From Coleofasciculus sp. LEGE 07092 (lineage in GTDB: Bacteria; Cyanobacteriota; Cyanobacteriia; Cyanobacteriales; Coleofasciculaceae), in the NCBI RefSeq assembly GCF_015207375.1, contig NZ_JADEWY010000008.1, forward strand, positions 1 to 64,000: a stretch of DNA of 64,000 nucleotides, written 5' to 3'. A program made the position numbers and the translations under genes. Positions 19,847 to 28,294 of this stretch are shown piece after piece (position 1 is the first letter of the stretch; each line of letters opens with the position of its first letter). The notes under the pieces were generated by a model. That model made no database searches. It saw only the letters and a program-made list of their open reading frames with translations, and was not told where the DNA came from.

Positions 19847-20424
19847 TTACCGACTCCAAAAGAACAAGAACACCCCCAGAACACTCGCCAGCACCAAACC
19901 GCCAAAGAGATAGAGAAGGCGACGGCGAGGTTGAAGCTTCCCAGTTTTGGGAGATGTATCTAACTCCTGTCCTTTGAGAGAGTGTAACCATTCTGCGACT
20001 CGTTTAGACTTTGGTAAGTCTGGGTGTAGCTTAAAAAACCAGCCAGCACCTCCAATGGTTCCAAGGGCTGACCTTCCGTACCCCGGAGGTTAACGTAGAG
20101 TTGAGCATCGGGAAAATCTGGCTTTAATTGATGGGCAACATGAAGCGCCAGAGCAGATTTACCCACACCTGCCGCACCCGTTACTACAGAAATCAGGGGC
20201 GTTTTTTCTTGTCCGAGGGTTGCTTGTCGCAGTTGAGCCGCCACCCTATCCAATTCGGCTTGACGACCGATAAAGTCAGTAAGATCAGAAGGAAGATGAT
20301 GGGCGAATGTGGGTTGGGTTACATTCCCCTGAAGAATCTGCTTAACTTTGCTAGGGTCAACGGCTATTGCATCTTGTACTAAACCGTGAAAGTGCAGTTC
20401 GTATCTTGATATCTCTCCAGCCAT
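19847..20424 (-). pseudogene. Truncated NB-ARC/AAA ATPase gene fused to a foreign tail
   Basis: The first 120 or so codons look like the N-terminal part of an NB-ARC STAND protein: DFIGRQAELDRVA, a P-loop GAAGVGKSALAL, and NLRGTEGQPLEPLEVLAGFL. Homology then stops abruptly at LAGFL, where the family normally continues with the rest of the nucleotide-binding domain. The frame ends at 19960, but a shifted frame after a T-run near 20035 encodes about 60 residues with a membrane helix (LLYLFGGLVLASVLGVFLFF) and stops at 19847. I read this as a deletion that joined two gene ends, plus a frameshift. It separates the two signalling cassettes and is probably not functional. Confidence 0.6.
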
Positions 20425-20448
20425 TTATTACTCCCTACTCCCGTTCGA

Positions 20449-20478
20449 CTGACGCTCACGGCAAAAGCCTACTCCCTA
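20449..20478. repeat. Dispersed 30-bp repeat, second copy
   Basis: Matches 14079-14108 at 29 of 30 bases and is likewise flanked by ACTCCCTACTCC-type heptamers. Confidence 0.7.
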
Positions 20479-20580
20479 CTCCTAATAACTAAAATCAAAG
20501 ATTCCCCTACCAATTTACAGCAGCGGATGTTTGATAATAAGGGAACCTTTGATTATCGGGGTAATTTACACCTGAAATGA

Positions 20581-20949
20581 CTACAGTGCCAGTTTTAATT
20601 CGCCCAGTGTCCGTTTAATTTCTAACATTAAGACCCCTTGCTTGGCTTCTTTAGTAGCCAGGACAAGGAAGACAGCATCCTCACCACAACTGGTCAAAAT
20701 ACTAAAACCTTGATGACCCTCAACATAGATGCGATCGATGCCACCTCGGACGAGTTCTGTCCCAATCCGCTCACCCAACGATAGCATAGCGGCAGACATC
20801 GCCGATACACGCTCATCATCCATGCCTCCGGGCAGGCTAGATGCTAAAGGTAAACCATCGGGTGTCACCATTGCAGCACCTTCAACATCACTGGTTCCTG
20901 ATACGAAGGTTTTGAGGATATGTCCTAGTTTTTGGGTATTGATAGCCAT
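20581..20949 (-). CDS. Roadblock/LC7 domain protein, middle copy
   Basis: 122 residues, very similar along its whole length to the two cassette roadblock proteins (MAINTQKLGHILKTF at the start, IYVEGHQGFSILTSCGED in the core, MLEIKRTLGELKLAL at the end). It has no adjacent GTPase or protoglobin of its own. Instead it follows the possible V4R-like gene by 128 bp on the same strand. It could form mixed dimers with the other two, or pair a different sensor with the same GTPases. Confidence 0.88.
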   Translation of the reverse strand: MAINTQKLGHILKTFVSGTSDVEGAAMVTPDGLPLASSLPGGMDDERVSAMSAAMLSLGERIGTELVRGGIDRIYVEGHQGFSILTSCGEDAVFLVLATKEAKQGVLMLEIKRTLGELKLAL

Positions 20950-21077
20950 TGCTGTACTCCCGTTTCAATTTCAAATAATACGAAGCGATTAGAATTGATT
21001 CGGTAGAAGCAACCTGAAATTGAGTGATGAATAGCCCTCTTAAGACTGTGCGATAGGGGTTGTTCGTGTTAATTTAC

Positions 21078-21563
21078 TTACCCCATAACACTGTATTGAA
21101 GAACGTCGTGAGTGCCACCGCGCAAGACAGATTCAGTTTGTGTTCCCCGCAAGCGCTTACCGAAAAAGGCTTCTAAGAATCCCTGAATGGCTCCCATAGT
21201 GTAGGTACACTGACGGGATGAACCTTCTTCTTCACCAGCCGAGCAAATGGTTTCTCGCGTATAGACTTTGTACAACTCGCCTTCTTGCTCGACTTTATCC
21301 ACAATGCACAAACGAGTCCCGTCTTTACCGATGATATCGTTAACTTTTGATGCCACGTCTGTCAGGGCAACTCCCTCACCCTTGCCAACTAAGCCAAGCT
21401 CTTCAGCCAAGCTTTTACCACGCTGGCGTCCCGCTGAAATCAGAGCGATCGCGGCGGCTTTTTCTCCGAGAGCTTCTTCAACACCAGTAACGATCGCTTT
21501 CGTGCAAACAACGCTACTAAAATTTCCTAGTTCGTGACGCAATGCATTTTGTGCTATTGACAT
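21078..21563 (-). CDS. Conserved hypothetical, possible V4R-like ligand-binding protein
   Basis: 161 residues. The N-terminal half begins SIAQNALRHELGNFSSVV and is helical in character. The C-terminal half has paired cysteines (RETICSAGEEEGSSRQCTYTMG) followed by IQGFLEAFF, reminiscent of the C-terminal motif of V4R (4-vinyl reductase) small-molecule-binding domains. I cannot confirm that family by eye. Its place upstream of a roadblock gene, in the same position that protoglobin takes in the flanking cassettes, suggests an alternative sensor for the same switch (inference). There is no signal peptide and no membrane helix. Confidence 0.5.
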   Translation of the reverse strand: MSIAQNALRHELGNFSSVVCTKAIVTGVEEALGEKAAAIALISAGRQRGKSLAEELGLVGKGEGVALTDVASKVNDIIGKDGTRLCIVDKVEQEGELYKVYTRETICSAGEEEGSSRQCTYTMGAIQGFLEAFFGKRLRGTQTESVLRGGTHDVLQYSVMG

Positions 21564-21865
21564 AGAATTTACCTCTCTTTAGGGGTTAATCTGAATGGAC
21601 TGAATGGGAATAAATCTGACAATAATTCCCTGGAAAATTCGCTATTAGTAGATACAATCCTAGGTCTAATTCTCTATTACTATTTTAGTAGTTATTATCT
21701 GCTACTGTCTGCTTTTTTTGAAATGATTTTGTTAAGAAAATCTATTCTTGTTTATTGATTTATAAAAAAATAACCGACTAGCATGGTTAATGCTTCGGTC
21801 ATTTAATAAATAGCAAGCTTTTTTGAATTTAAAACTTGTTCCAGCTCATTCCATTCAGTATTGAA
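21564..21865. other. AT-rich intergenic gap, no gene seen
   Basis: 302 bp between the second GTPase and the V4R-like gene. It contains T-rich tracts and several TTTATT-type stretches but no convincing hairpin, ORF or repeat. It probably holds the promoter of the V4R-like gene. Confidence 0.4.
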
Positions 21866-22414
21866 TCAGAATTTATCTGTTACCTCAGATTTATCAGTTA
21901 GCTTGAGCAAAACTTTTAAAGCTTCAACGACCGAGGTTTTAACATGAGGATTAACGGTGAGAATGGGGGGGCAATTTTTATCATTTACTAAGCCCAAGGC
22001 TACCAAAATCTCTTCTGAAGCTAATGCTTCTGCACAGTCCGTATGAGTCAAACCCACAATCATCGGGACTTGTACTCGCTCTTTCATAAACGAAAAAATT
22101 TCGTGGGCGTAGGAAAAACCACTAGGTTGATTGGCAGCGACTAATAGAATATAAGCATCAGCTCCCTTGATTAAAATATCCCACATGAAATCAAAGCGAG
22201 ATTGACCGGGAGTACCGTAGATGTGCAAATCCATATTGGCACCCAGAACGAGTTTCCCAAAATCAAAAGCAACCGTGGTTGTTTCCTTAAATGAAGAGAT
22301 TTTATCTGTGGCACGACGTTCTACTTCTACTACATCAATTTCACTAGCTGTCCGCACAAAGGTAGACTTGCCAGCTCCGACAGTTCCTGTTACAACGATA
22401 CGCAGACTTTCCAT
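21866..22414 (-). CDS. Ras-like small GTPase (Rup/MglA-like), cassette 2
   Basis: 182 residues, a clear paralogue of the protein at 17474-18106. It has the P-loop GTVGAGKST, switch TTVAFDFGK, YGTPGQSRFDFMWD, and LTHTD in place of NKxD. It lacks the Ser/Thr-rich tail of the other copy and ends DKSEVTDKF. Divergence from the first copy is moderate, so the cassette duplication is old rather than recent, and both copies keep every recognisable motif, which suggests both are in use. It follows the roadblock gene at 22652-23023 by 237 bp. Confidence 0.85.
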   Translation of the reverse strand: MESLRIVVTGTVGAGKSTFVRTASEIDVVEVERRATDKISSFKETTTVAFDFGKLVLGANMDLHIYGTPGQSRFDFMWDILIKGADAYILLVAANQPSGFSYAHEIFSFMKERVQVPMIVGLTHTDCAEALASEEILVALGLVNDKNCPPILTVNPHVKTSVVEALKVLLKLTDKSEVTDKF

Positions 22415-22651
22415 GGACTTTTTCTCCGCAAAAACCTACCCAACTGATTGAGCTGTTAATGATTGAAGGTAGGGCGGTAAGCTGAAACACTTAATCTGCA
22501 ATTTTTTTATCTGAGAGGAAGAGTTTTATTTTCGCTTCAGCTAGGTTATACAGGTTAGATGTACAGCAACTTATCGCCTAGCTTAGTTCAAGATCCAATA
22601 ACCAGGAGGGCTAGAACCTAACTGCCTGCTCCTGGAAATTTTTCGACTTGA

Positions 22652-23023
22652 CTAGCCTATAGCTGACTTTAGTTCTGTGAGCGTCCGTTTGATTTCTAAC
22701 ATCAGAACTCCCTGCTTTGCCTCTTTAGTCGCCAACACTAAGAAGACAGCATCCTCACCACAACTTGTCAAAATGCTAAAGCCTTGATCACCCTCAACAT
22801 AGATGCGATCAATGCCACCTCGAGAGAGTTCTTTGCCAATTCGTTCACCCAATGACAGCATAGCAGCAGACATAGCGGAAACCCGCTCATCATCCATGCC
22901 TCCGGGCAAGCTAGAAGCTAGCGGTAAACCATCGGGCGTAACCATAGCTGCACCCTCAACATCACCGGTTGCCGTCACAAAGTTTTTGAGGATATACCCC
23001 AGTTTTTCAGAATTGATAGCCAT
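22652..23023 (-). CDS. Roadblock/LC7 domain protein, cassette 2
   Basis: 123 residues (MAINSEKLGYILKNF at the start), closely related to the roadblock copies at 18281 and 20581. The conserved core MVTPDGLPLASSLPGGMDDE and the C-terminal VLMLEIKRTLTELKSA are shared by all three. It lies 164 bp downstream of protoglobin 2 and upstream of GTPase 2, keeping the same order as cassette 1. It is expected to bind the neighbouring GTPase as a homodimer. Confidence 0.9.
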   Translation of the reverse strand: MAINSEKLGYILKNFVTATGDVEGAAMVTPDGLPLASSLPGGMDDERVSAMSAAMLSLGERIGKELSRGGIDRIYVEGDQGFSILTSCGEDAVFLVLATKEAKQGVLMLEIKRTLTELKSAIG

Positions 23024-23187
23024 TGTTGTACTCCTGCTGAAATTTTTACAGATTGCGATGGAGTTATAACAATCCTAAATAAGGAACCAACTGGAGTTGT
23101 CAGTATCAGGTTCCCTGTGGAAACAAAAGGTTGCCCATCAAATAGGATTGCTACAACTCGTATACCTTGGAACGGAAAACTCTCAAG

Positions 23188-23742
23188 TTACATAGAATTT
23201 GCGCCAGTGGCAATCAAACGCCGGAACAAACCTTCCGTCCAGCCCGTTTCTTTGAGAACTGCTGCCGAACTCACTTCAACATAAGCTTGCTCAATGAAAG
23301 CTAAATCAATCATGCAAATCCGACCGAGAGCATCCCGCAATGCTTCATCTTTACCAGACGCTTTTAGCTTTTGACCCACCGCATTAACGACGATTGCCAT
23401 TGCTGGGACAACGTGTTGAGGTCCGATACCAATTTGTACATGAACTAGACCAATTCGCCAACGGCGATCAGCGTAAGCATTTCCCCATTCATCCATGCCC
23501 GTAAACATTTCGTAAAACCATTGAACGAAGGTTTCACGTAGACGATGAATCCGCCCTTCTTTGGCATTAATAATGGCACTCATTTCTGCGTCACGACCTA
23601 AATAATCATAGAAATGGTCTGCCATTTCTGAGGCAATTTCTTTGCCCCAATCAGCGTTCTCTTTAAGAAGAGTTTTGTCTTCGCCTGTAAAAGCAATGCG
23701 CTTTTCCATCGTACTCATGAATTCATGGGCATTTAATGCCAT
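23188..23742 (-). CDS. Stand-alone protoglobin (globin-sensor domain), cassette 2
   Basis: 184 residues, a full-length paralogue of the protein at 18710-19258. The likely proximal ligand is again His101 (GLVHVQIGIGPQHVV). DWGKEIASEMADHFYDYLG, RIHRLRETFVQWFYEMFTGMD and the C-terminal AVLKETGWTEGLF are shared with copy 1. There is no fused output domain. It is the first gene of cassette 2. Upstream it carries the same leader element and TAAATCCGGA motif as copy 1, so the two are probably controlled alike. Confidence 0.85.
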   Translation of the reverse strand: MALNAHEFMSTMEKRIAFTGEDKTLLKENADWGKEIASEMADHFYDYLGRDAEMSAIINAKEGRIHRLRETFVQWFYEMFTGMDEWGNAYADRRWRIGLVHVQIGIGPQHVVPAMAIVVNAVGQKLKASGKDEALRDALGRICMIDLAFIEQAYVEVSSAAVLKETGWTEGLFRRLIATGANSM

Positions 23743-23784
23743 TTCTATCTCCTGTTGGTGTTAAATGAATGGTGATTTCCCCTT

Positions 23785-23803
23785 TTAGTTGTAGCAATTT
23801 AAT
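23785..23803 (-). promoter_or_regulatory. Conserved leader element upstream of protoglobin 2
   Basis: TTAGTTGTAGCAATTTAAT (plus-strand reading), 17 of 19 identical to 19301-19319, at the same 42-bp distance from the start codon. Confidence 0.55.
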
Positions 23804-23981
23804 CTCAACGATGTCCATTTTTTTGATGTAGAGTTGATGAATTTATTTCTAAATTCTTCACAAATACTTTGCAATCGGATCATCTTAATATCCTGATTTT
23901 TATTTAATTAAAGAATCAGAATATTATTTTTTTTGCAACCGTTTCTACTTCTAAAAGGTTTATCCCCTAACTTTTTCATCA

Positions 23982-24000
23982 GTTAGGAATTAAATCCGGA
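23982..24000 (-). promoter_or_regulatory. GTTAG-N4-TAAATCCGGA motif, copy 2
   Basis: It lies 239 bp upstream of the protoglobin 2 start, against 220 bp for copy 1. CCTAAC (23966-23971) pairs with GTTAGG (23982-23987), so the GTTAG half again lies in a hairpin arm. Confidence 0.55.
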
Positions 24001-24406
24001 GGTTCTGTCACCAATACGCTGCCTGAATTGAGTCAAAGCACTGACTAACTTAATCAAACTAGCGGTTGATTTCTGCCAAATTGCACCAAGCAGGTAGGTC
24101 AAACTCAACTAACCCATTTCCTAGAACTTACTAGAGTGGGCAGCTCATTTGCTGATGCTTACCTGTTCAGCTATTTTTAGTTTGAAAAGAGGTGTTAGGG
24201 GTCTCCAAACCCAGGGAAGGTATTCTTCATCCCTTTGTTACTCTGTCATGACCTCTGTCTTTATAAGCCTTTTTCGTTTCTATAGCCGTTATCTTTTGGA
24301 TGAAATACAACGCATCTCAGTTTTAGAACAAGGAGGAAACCTGCAAGAGTATTTAACCAAAAACTGCTATAGACATAGAAGCCCTGCTAATTAACCTTTT
24401 CCAGGC

Positions 24407-24425
24407 GTTAGGGGTTAAATCCGGA
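24407..24425 (-). promoter_or_regulatory. GTTAG-N4-TAAATCCGGA motif, copy 3
   Basis: The third copy is about 664 bp upstream of protoglobin 2 and 109 bp beyond the 3' end of the oxidoreductase gene at 24534. TTAACC (24391-24396) pairs with GGTTAA (24413-24418). It may mark a second promoter or a small RNA; its role is unknown. Confidence 0.45.
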
Positions 24426-24533
24426 TAATTTTTTCAGTGAATTAGTTTAGCGACATCTGTAATTTCGTATATTTTGATAAAGATTAGTTAAATTATGATT
24501 GTATTAATGCTTTATAAGGGAACTGCAAGAAGT

Positions 24534-25625
24534 CTAATGAATCTGAATGCCTCGGCTTTGCATCGTTTGTTCAAATAACTCAGTAGAAAGTGCTTGTTCC
24601 ACGGGGCAGACACCTGGTTGGTGAAGTTGATCTGTCAGTATTAACTGAGCAATACTACCCGTACCAGCACCAGCCGCTACAGCCGTATTTTCATGTACTA
24701 AGGTCGAGCAGACTGTAATAGGTTTTCCCTCTTTTTGACCCTTCACTTCTGAGCGAATGGCAACACCAATACCGCTGAAGCGATCGCTCACTTGAGTCAT
24801 CTGGTGGCTAACTTGAGACAAAAACTCCACACCCTTAGGATTTTTGATCCAGGATGAGGGAAATATATGGGCGGCAATCCAGGTGAGATGATTGTAAAAA
24901 TCAGGAGCCGAACCAAATTTAGTAATGACGGTTTTTACCGGGAAAGAGTCTACCAGGGTAAAAGCTTCTGGCATATCAAACCAGTAAACTCCAACTTTGC
25001 CATAGGGAGCAGGAAATTGAATGGTTTCGCGATCGCTATAGGGCTTCACCAATTGCCACTGGTTATCAGTCCAAGCCTCAAACGGCTCTTGTAACCCCAG
25101 AAAGGTAGTTCGCATCACTGTGACTCCAGCACCGCCAGAACCCGCTACCACATAACTCAGATGAATTCGTTCTGCCTCATCGAGTTGTTCAACATCATGG
25201 CGCACCATGCTATTGGAAATGCCCGGAAAAATGCCAGTATTGACAATGGCGGTAACATCAGCCGCCGCTGCTGCTTCACTACAGGCTAGCGCTTTTCGGG
25301 TGAAAGAGCGATTGTCGCTGACATCTAGATAATTGACACCTTCTTCGATGCAACTTTTCAGGACACTAGTGTCGCGGTAGAGAAATGGACCGGCACAATG
25401 GATAACTAAGTTGTGAGAAGCGATCGCTCTTCTCAACCCCTCGTGATCAGCTAAATCCAAGGCTAAAAACTCCACTTGGGGCTGTGCCTTTTGGCTGACA
25501 GCAGCTTCTGGTTTCACCTGACGCCCCGTTACAGTAATTTGCGCCTGCGTGTGGGCAATCAGGTCTTGTGCTACACTGCTGCCAATTCGTCCCTGTCCTC
25601 CCAGAATTAAAACCCGGTCTGTCAT
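24534..25625 (-). CDS. Saccharopine dehydrogenase-like NAD(P)-binding protein
   Basis: 363 residues with an N-terminal Rossmann fold (VLILGGQGRIGSSVAQDLI, then the basic TGRQ after the second strand) and the broader saccharopine dehydrogenase/SDR-like layout (NLVIHCAGPF, VNYLDVSDN, ADVTAIVNTGIFPGISN). In this family such proteins reduce or rearrange small metabolites, but most cyanobacterial members are uncharacterised. It lies 140 bp downstream of crtO on the same strand and may be co-transcribed, which leaves a role in carotenoid or lipid metabolism open (inference). Confidence 0.75.
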   Translation of the reverse strand: MTDRVLILGGQGRIGSSVAQDLIAHTQAQITVTGRQVKPEAAVSQKAQPQVEFLALDLADHEGLRRAIASHNLVIHCAGPFLYRDTSVLKSCIEEGVNYLDVSDNRSFTRKALACSEAAAAADVTAIVNTGIFPGISNSMVRHDVEQLDEAERIHLSYVVAGSGGAGVTVMRTTFLGLQEPFEAWTDNQWQLVKPYSDRETIQFPAPYGKVGVYWFDMPEAFTLVDSFPVKTVITKFGSAPDFYNHLTWIAAHIFPSSWIKNPKGVEFLSQVSHQMTQVSDRFSGIGVAIRSEVKGQKEGKPITVCSTLVHENTAVAAGAGTGSIAQLILTDQLHQPGVCPVEQALSTELFEQTMQSRGIQIH

Positions 25626-25765
25626 CGTCCTACATTAGTAACATTCTGTACTTATTGCATCACGTTTACCTTGTTTAAATCATCGGCAGCTAGGGAGACA
25701 TTTGCTCTGCGGAAGGATTGATGTTACTGAAAGAATAGGTTAAGCGGGCGTTGACACTTTTTGGA

Positions 25766-27460
25766 TCAAGACTCCTTAAAGACCCACTCTATCCTCGACT
25801 TTAGGAAATTGCTAGCTTCCTTAAGTCTTTCATTGAACGGCTGCTGATGCTTCAGAAACACCCGCGCACAATTGCGTCCCGGCATTCCAGAAATGGAACC
25901 GCCGGGATGGGTTCCGGCACCTGTGAGAAATAACCCTTCAATGGGTGTCTTGTAATTAGCCAGTTCCGGTAAAGGGCGGAAGAACATCATCTGATCGAGG
26001 GTCATATCGAGGTGGTAGTAGTTTCCCTTATAGGCACCCAAGCGTGCGCCTAATTCGGCTGGGCTTTCTACGCGACGGGCGATAATTGCCTTTTTGACAT
26101 TGGGGGCATAATCTGCCAATTTGTCAATTACCCGATCTGCCACCTTATTTTTCAATTCATCCGTCCAACCCGTACCATTCAAACCCGTCCCCTCAGCCCC
26201 GGCAATCTGATAGGGGGCAAAGAACTCAATCCACAGGGTGTGCTTGCCTTCTGGAGCCATGGACGGGTCTAGCACCGTTGGTACATCCAGATACATGGAG
26301 GGGTTAGAGTCGGGAATTTGTCCTATTTCGGCTAAGGAGTGTGCCTGTTCTACATGGGCTACCGAGTCAGCAATTAATACTGAACCCACTAGATACTCGT
26401 CTTTGTGGTCATAAGCCTCAAAGCGCGGCACCTCTGACAGAGCACAATCAATTTTAAGAATTGTTTCGTTATTGTTGGCAGTACGCCGCTCTACTCTATC
26501 GCGCAGTTTAGGATCGGCTGAATCGATATCTGCTGAGTCAACGAGTTGGAGGAATAAGCGTTTGGCGTCAATATTGGAAATTACGCCTTTGTTGACGCGA
26601 TACTCTTTACCATTGGCAACTCTCACCCCCACAGCCCGACCGTCATCCACTAAAACCTGCTTAACGGGCTGGTCGCACAAAACAACTCCGCCCTTACTCT
26701 TCACCAAATTTAATAGAGCTTGGGTGAGTGCGCCTGTGCCGCCACGGGGTCGAGCCATGCCGGGATTGTGGCGCAGTGACATCATCATTGCACCAATGGC
26801 AATAGTTTTTTGGGAAGGGGGCGCTCCCAGTTCTGATGCGAGTCGGGCGAGTGGGGCTTTGAGGAACTCCGAATCAAACCACTCCTCAAGGATCTCCTTG
26901 GGACTGGTTAGCATATCGCGTACCCAGTCTAGGGTTTTGTCAACACCGCCGATTACGGATAAGAGGTCTTTAAGGTTTGTCCAGCCGTAGTTGCCTGCAA
27001 TATCAATGATTGACTTGGGCGGCGCATTAAACATGGGAGCAATTGCTTGAGTCACCCGCTGCCAGTAGTCCGTAAATTCTGCATATTTTTTGGCATCGCG
27101 ATCGCTGTAGCGGGCAATTTCAGCACAGGTTTGCTCTACCGAACGATGAGCCAAAAAGTACTTGCCGTCAGGATGGGGACAGAAAACAACGGGATCGCAG
27201 AACAGATACTCTAACCCATAGTGATGTAGTTCTAATTCCTCGACTACTGGTCCGAGGTGAATGAATTCGTGGTCGATGGCACACAGATTAAACTTAAATC
27301 CCGGAGCTGCCTCTGGCAAGGCTTCCTCCGTCGTTGCGGCACCGCCTGGGACAGAACGCGCCTCTAGTAGCAGTACGGTATACCCGGCTTTGAGCAGATA
27401 GGCGGCACAGACTAGTCCGTTGTGACCTGCGCCAATGATCGCGACATCATAAGATTCCAT
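25766..27460 (-). CDS. crtO: CrtO-type beta-carotene ketolase
   Basis: 564 residues of the phytoene-desaturase-like FAD oxidoreductase family. It has the dinucleotide-binding motif VAIIGAGHNGLVCAAYLL at the N-terminus, VPGGAATTEEALPE, AIDHEFIHLGPV, ARPRGGTGALTQALL, and the C-terminal FAD signature LFLTGAGTHPGGSISGMPG. From memory, the residue pattern and length follow Synechocystis CrtO, which adds keto groups to beta-carotene to give echinenone. That makes crtO more likely than a desaturase (crtI/crtD). It is membrane-associated in the family. Echinenone is a ligand of orange carotenoid protein, but no OCP gene is in the window. Confidence 0.85.
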   Translation of the reverse strand: MESYDVAIIGAGHNGLVCAAYLLKAGYTVLLLEARSVPGGAATTEEALPEAAPGFKFNLCAIDHEFIHLGPVVEELELHHYGLEYLFCDPVVFCPHPDGKYFLAHRSVEQTCAEIARYSDRDAKKYAEFTDYWQRVTQAIAPMFNAPPKSIIDIAGNYGWTNLKDLLSVIGGVDKTLDWVRDMLTSPKEILEEWFDSEFLKAPLARLASELGAPPSQKTIAIGAMMMSLRHNPGMARPRGGTGALTQALLNLVKSKGGVVLCDQPVKQVLVDDGRAVGVRVANGKEYRVNKGVISNIDAKRLFLQLVDSADIDSADPKLRDRVERRTANNNETILKIDCALSEVPRFEAYDHKDEYLVGSVLIADSVAHVEQAHSLAEIGQIPDSNPSMYLDVPTVLDPSMAPEGKHTLWIEFFAPYQIAGAEGTGLNGTGWTDELKNKVADRVIDKLADYAPNVKKAIIARRVESPAELGARLGAYKGNYYHLDMTLDQMMFFRPLPELANYKTPIEGLFLTGAGTHPGGSISGMPGRNCARVFLKHQQPFNERLKEASNFLKSRIEWVFKES

Positions 27461-27967
27461 GAACGAAATGCTTGCATTCGTGATAATTTCTTGATTTTAA
27501 GAAATCGAAAAGCTTTGCTAGTCTATCATGGGAAGTATATGGTAGCGTGCAGGCAATATTTGTCAGAGGCGACAGTCTCAGCGTTGCTCCATTTCTCAAG
27601 TCTTACAGGGTGTGCGGTTACATCAAGTGAGCTTCAGTTCAGGTATACTCTTTTAGCAATGAGGTACATTGAATAGACCTACCGAAACAATCCGGAGCGA
27701 TACGGTTTTCTTCGGTAAGGACTAGAGTATCTCGAGCAAAATTTGAGATAAACCCTATCCTTGACCAACGCTGGTAGCTAGTTCAGGGAAAGCCGCAAGT
27801 TTTTGGGTTACCTCAACAGGCTAGGGTATAGTTTTGATGAGGTTATAAAATTTCCTGAACCCTGCATTCTACAAAGCACTAGAGTCTAGCTGCTCTGGAT
27901 GAATTGAGTTGTCGCAGCTATACTGGCAAAGTCTGGATATTCTTGTAAAAGCAGTCTTAAGTGGTAT
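27461..27967. other. Divergent intergenic region, no gene seen
   Basis: 507 bp between crtO and the STAS gene. An 84-codon frame overlapping the crtO start (27422-27676) looks like chance. No repeat, strong hairpin or RNA gene was recognised. Confidence 0.45.
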
Positions 27968-28294
27968 ATGAGTCCTGTGGTTAAAATTGTTCAACCCTCT
28001 GGCATCTTAGATGGCACAAAAGCCGGTCAATTTCGTCAAGAGATTAGTGACCTTGTGAAATCTAATGTCGATATCGTATTGATTGATTTCCAAGATGTTA
28101 CTTTTATGGATAGTTCCGGATTGGGAGCCCTTGTCTTAGCACTGAAAACCGTTCGTGCTGCTGGTGGCAAGCTCTTTGTTTGCTCAGTCAACGAACAAAT
28201 CAAAATGTTATTTGAACTAACGAGCATGGATCGGGTTTTTGAAATCTTTCCAACTCGAGCAGATTTTGAAGAATCTGTAGTGTCTGCCAGCTAA
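27968..28294 (+). CDS. STAS-domain anti-sigma factor antagonist
   Basis: 108 residues of a single STAS domain (SpoIIAA/RsbV type). The phosphorylatable Ser lies in FMDSSGLGALVLAL, the canonical D-S-S-G-L-G motif. In partner switching the unphosphorylated protein binds a HATPase kinase and releases its target; a PP2C phosphatase dephosphorylates it. Both partners are close by (RR-PP2C at 28475-29491 and HATPase at 29676-30158), so the three genes form a plausible module although they are not all on one strand. The target (a sigma factor or other protein) is not in the window. Confidence 0.88.
   Translation: MSPVVKIVQPSGILDGTKAGQFRQEISDLVKSNVDIVLIDFQDVTFMDSSGLGALVLALKTVRAAGGKLFVCSVNEQIKMLFELTSMDRVFEIFPTRADFEESVVSAS

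Larger units (their letters stand above)
23804..24533. other. Long AT-rich upstream region of cassette 2
   Basis: About 730 bp without a convincing gene. An 81-codon plus-strand frame (24149-24394) has no SD and no recognisable domain. The region holds two of the three TAAATCCGGA motifs and a CTGATT...AATCAG hairpin near 23895-23930. Confidence 0.5.

Noticed and set aside
24149-24394. 81-codon plus-strand frame in the cassette 2 upstream region
   Set aside because: No SD, odd composition and no recognised domain; the region looks regulatory.
27422-27676. 84-codon frame overlapping crtO 5' end
   Set aside because: Overlap with a certain gene on the other strand and no coding features.
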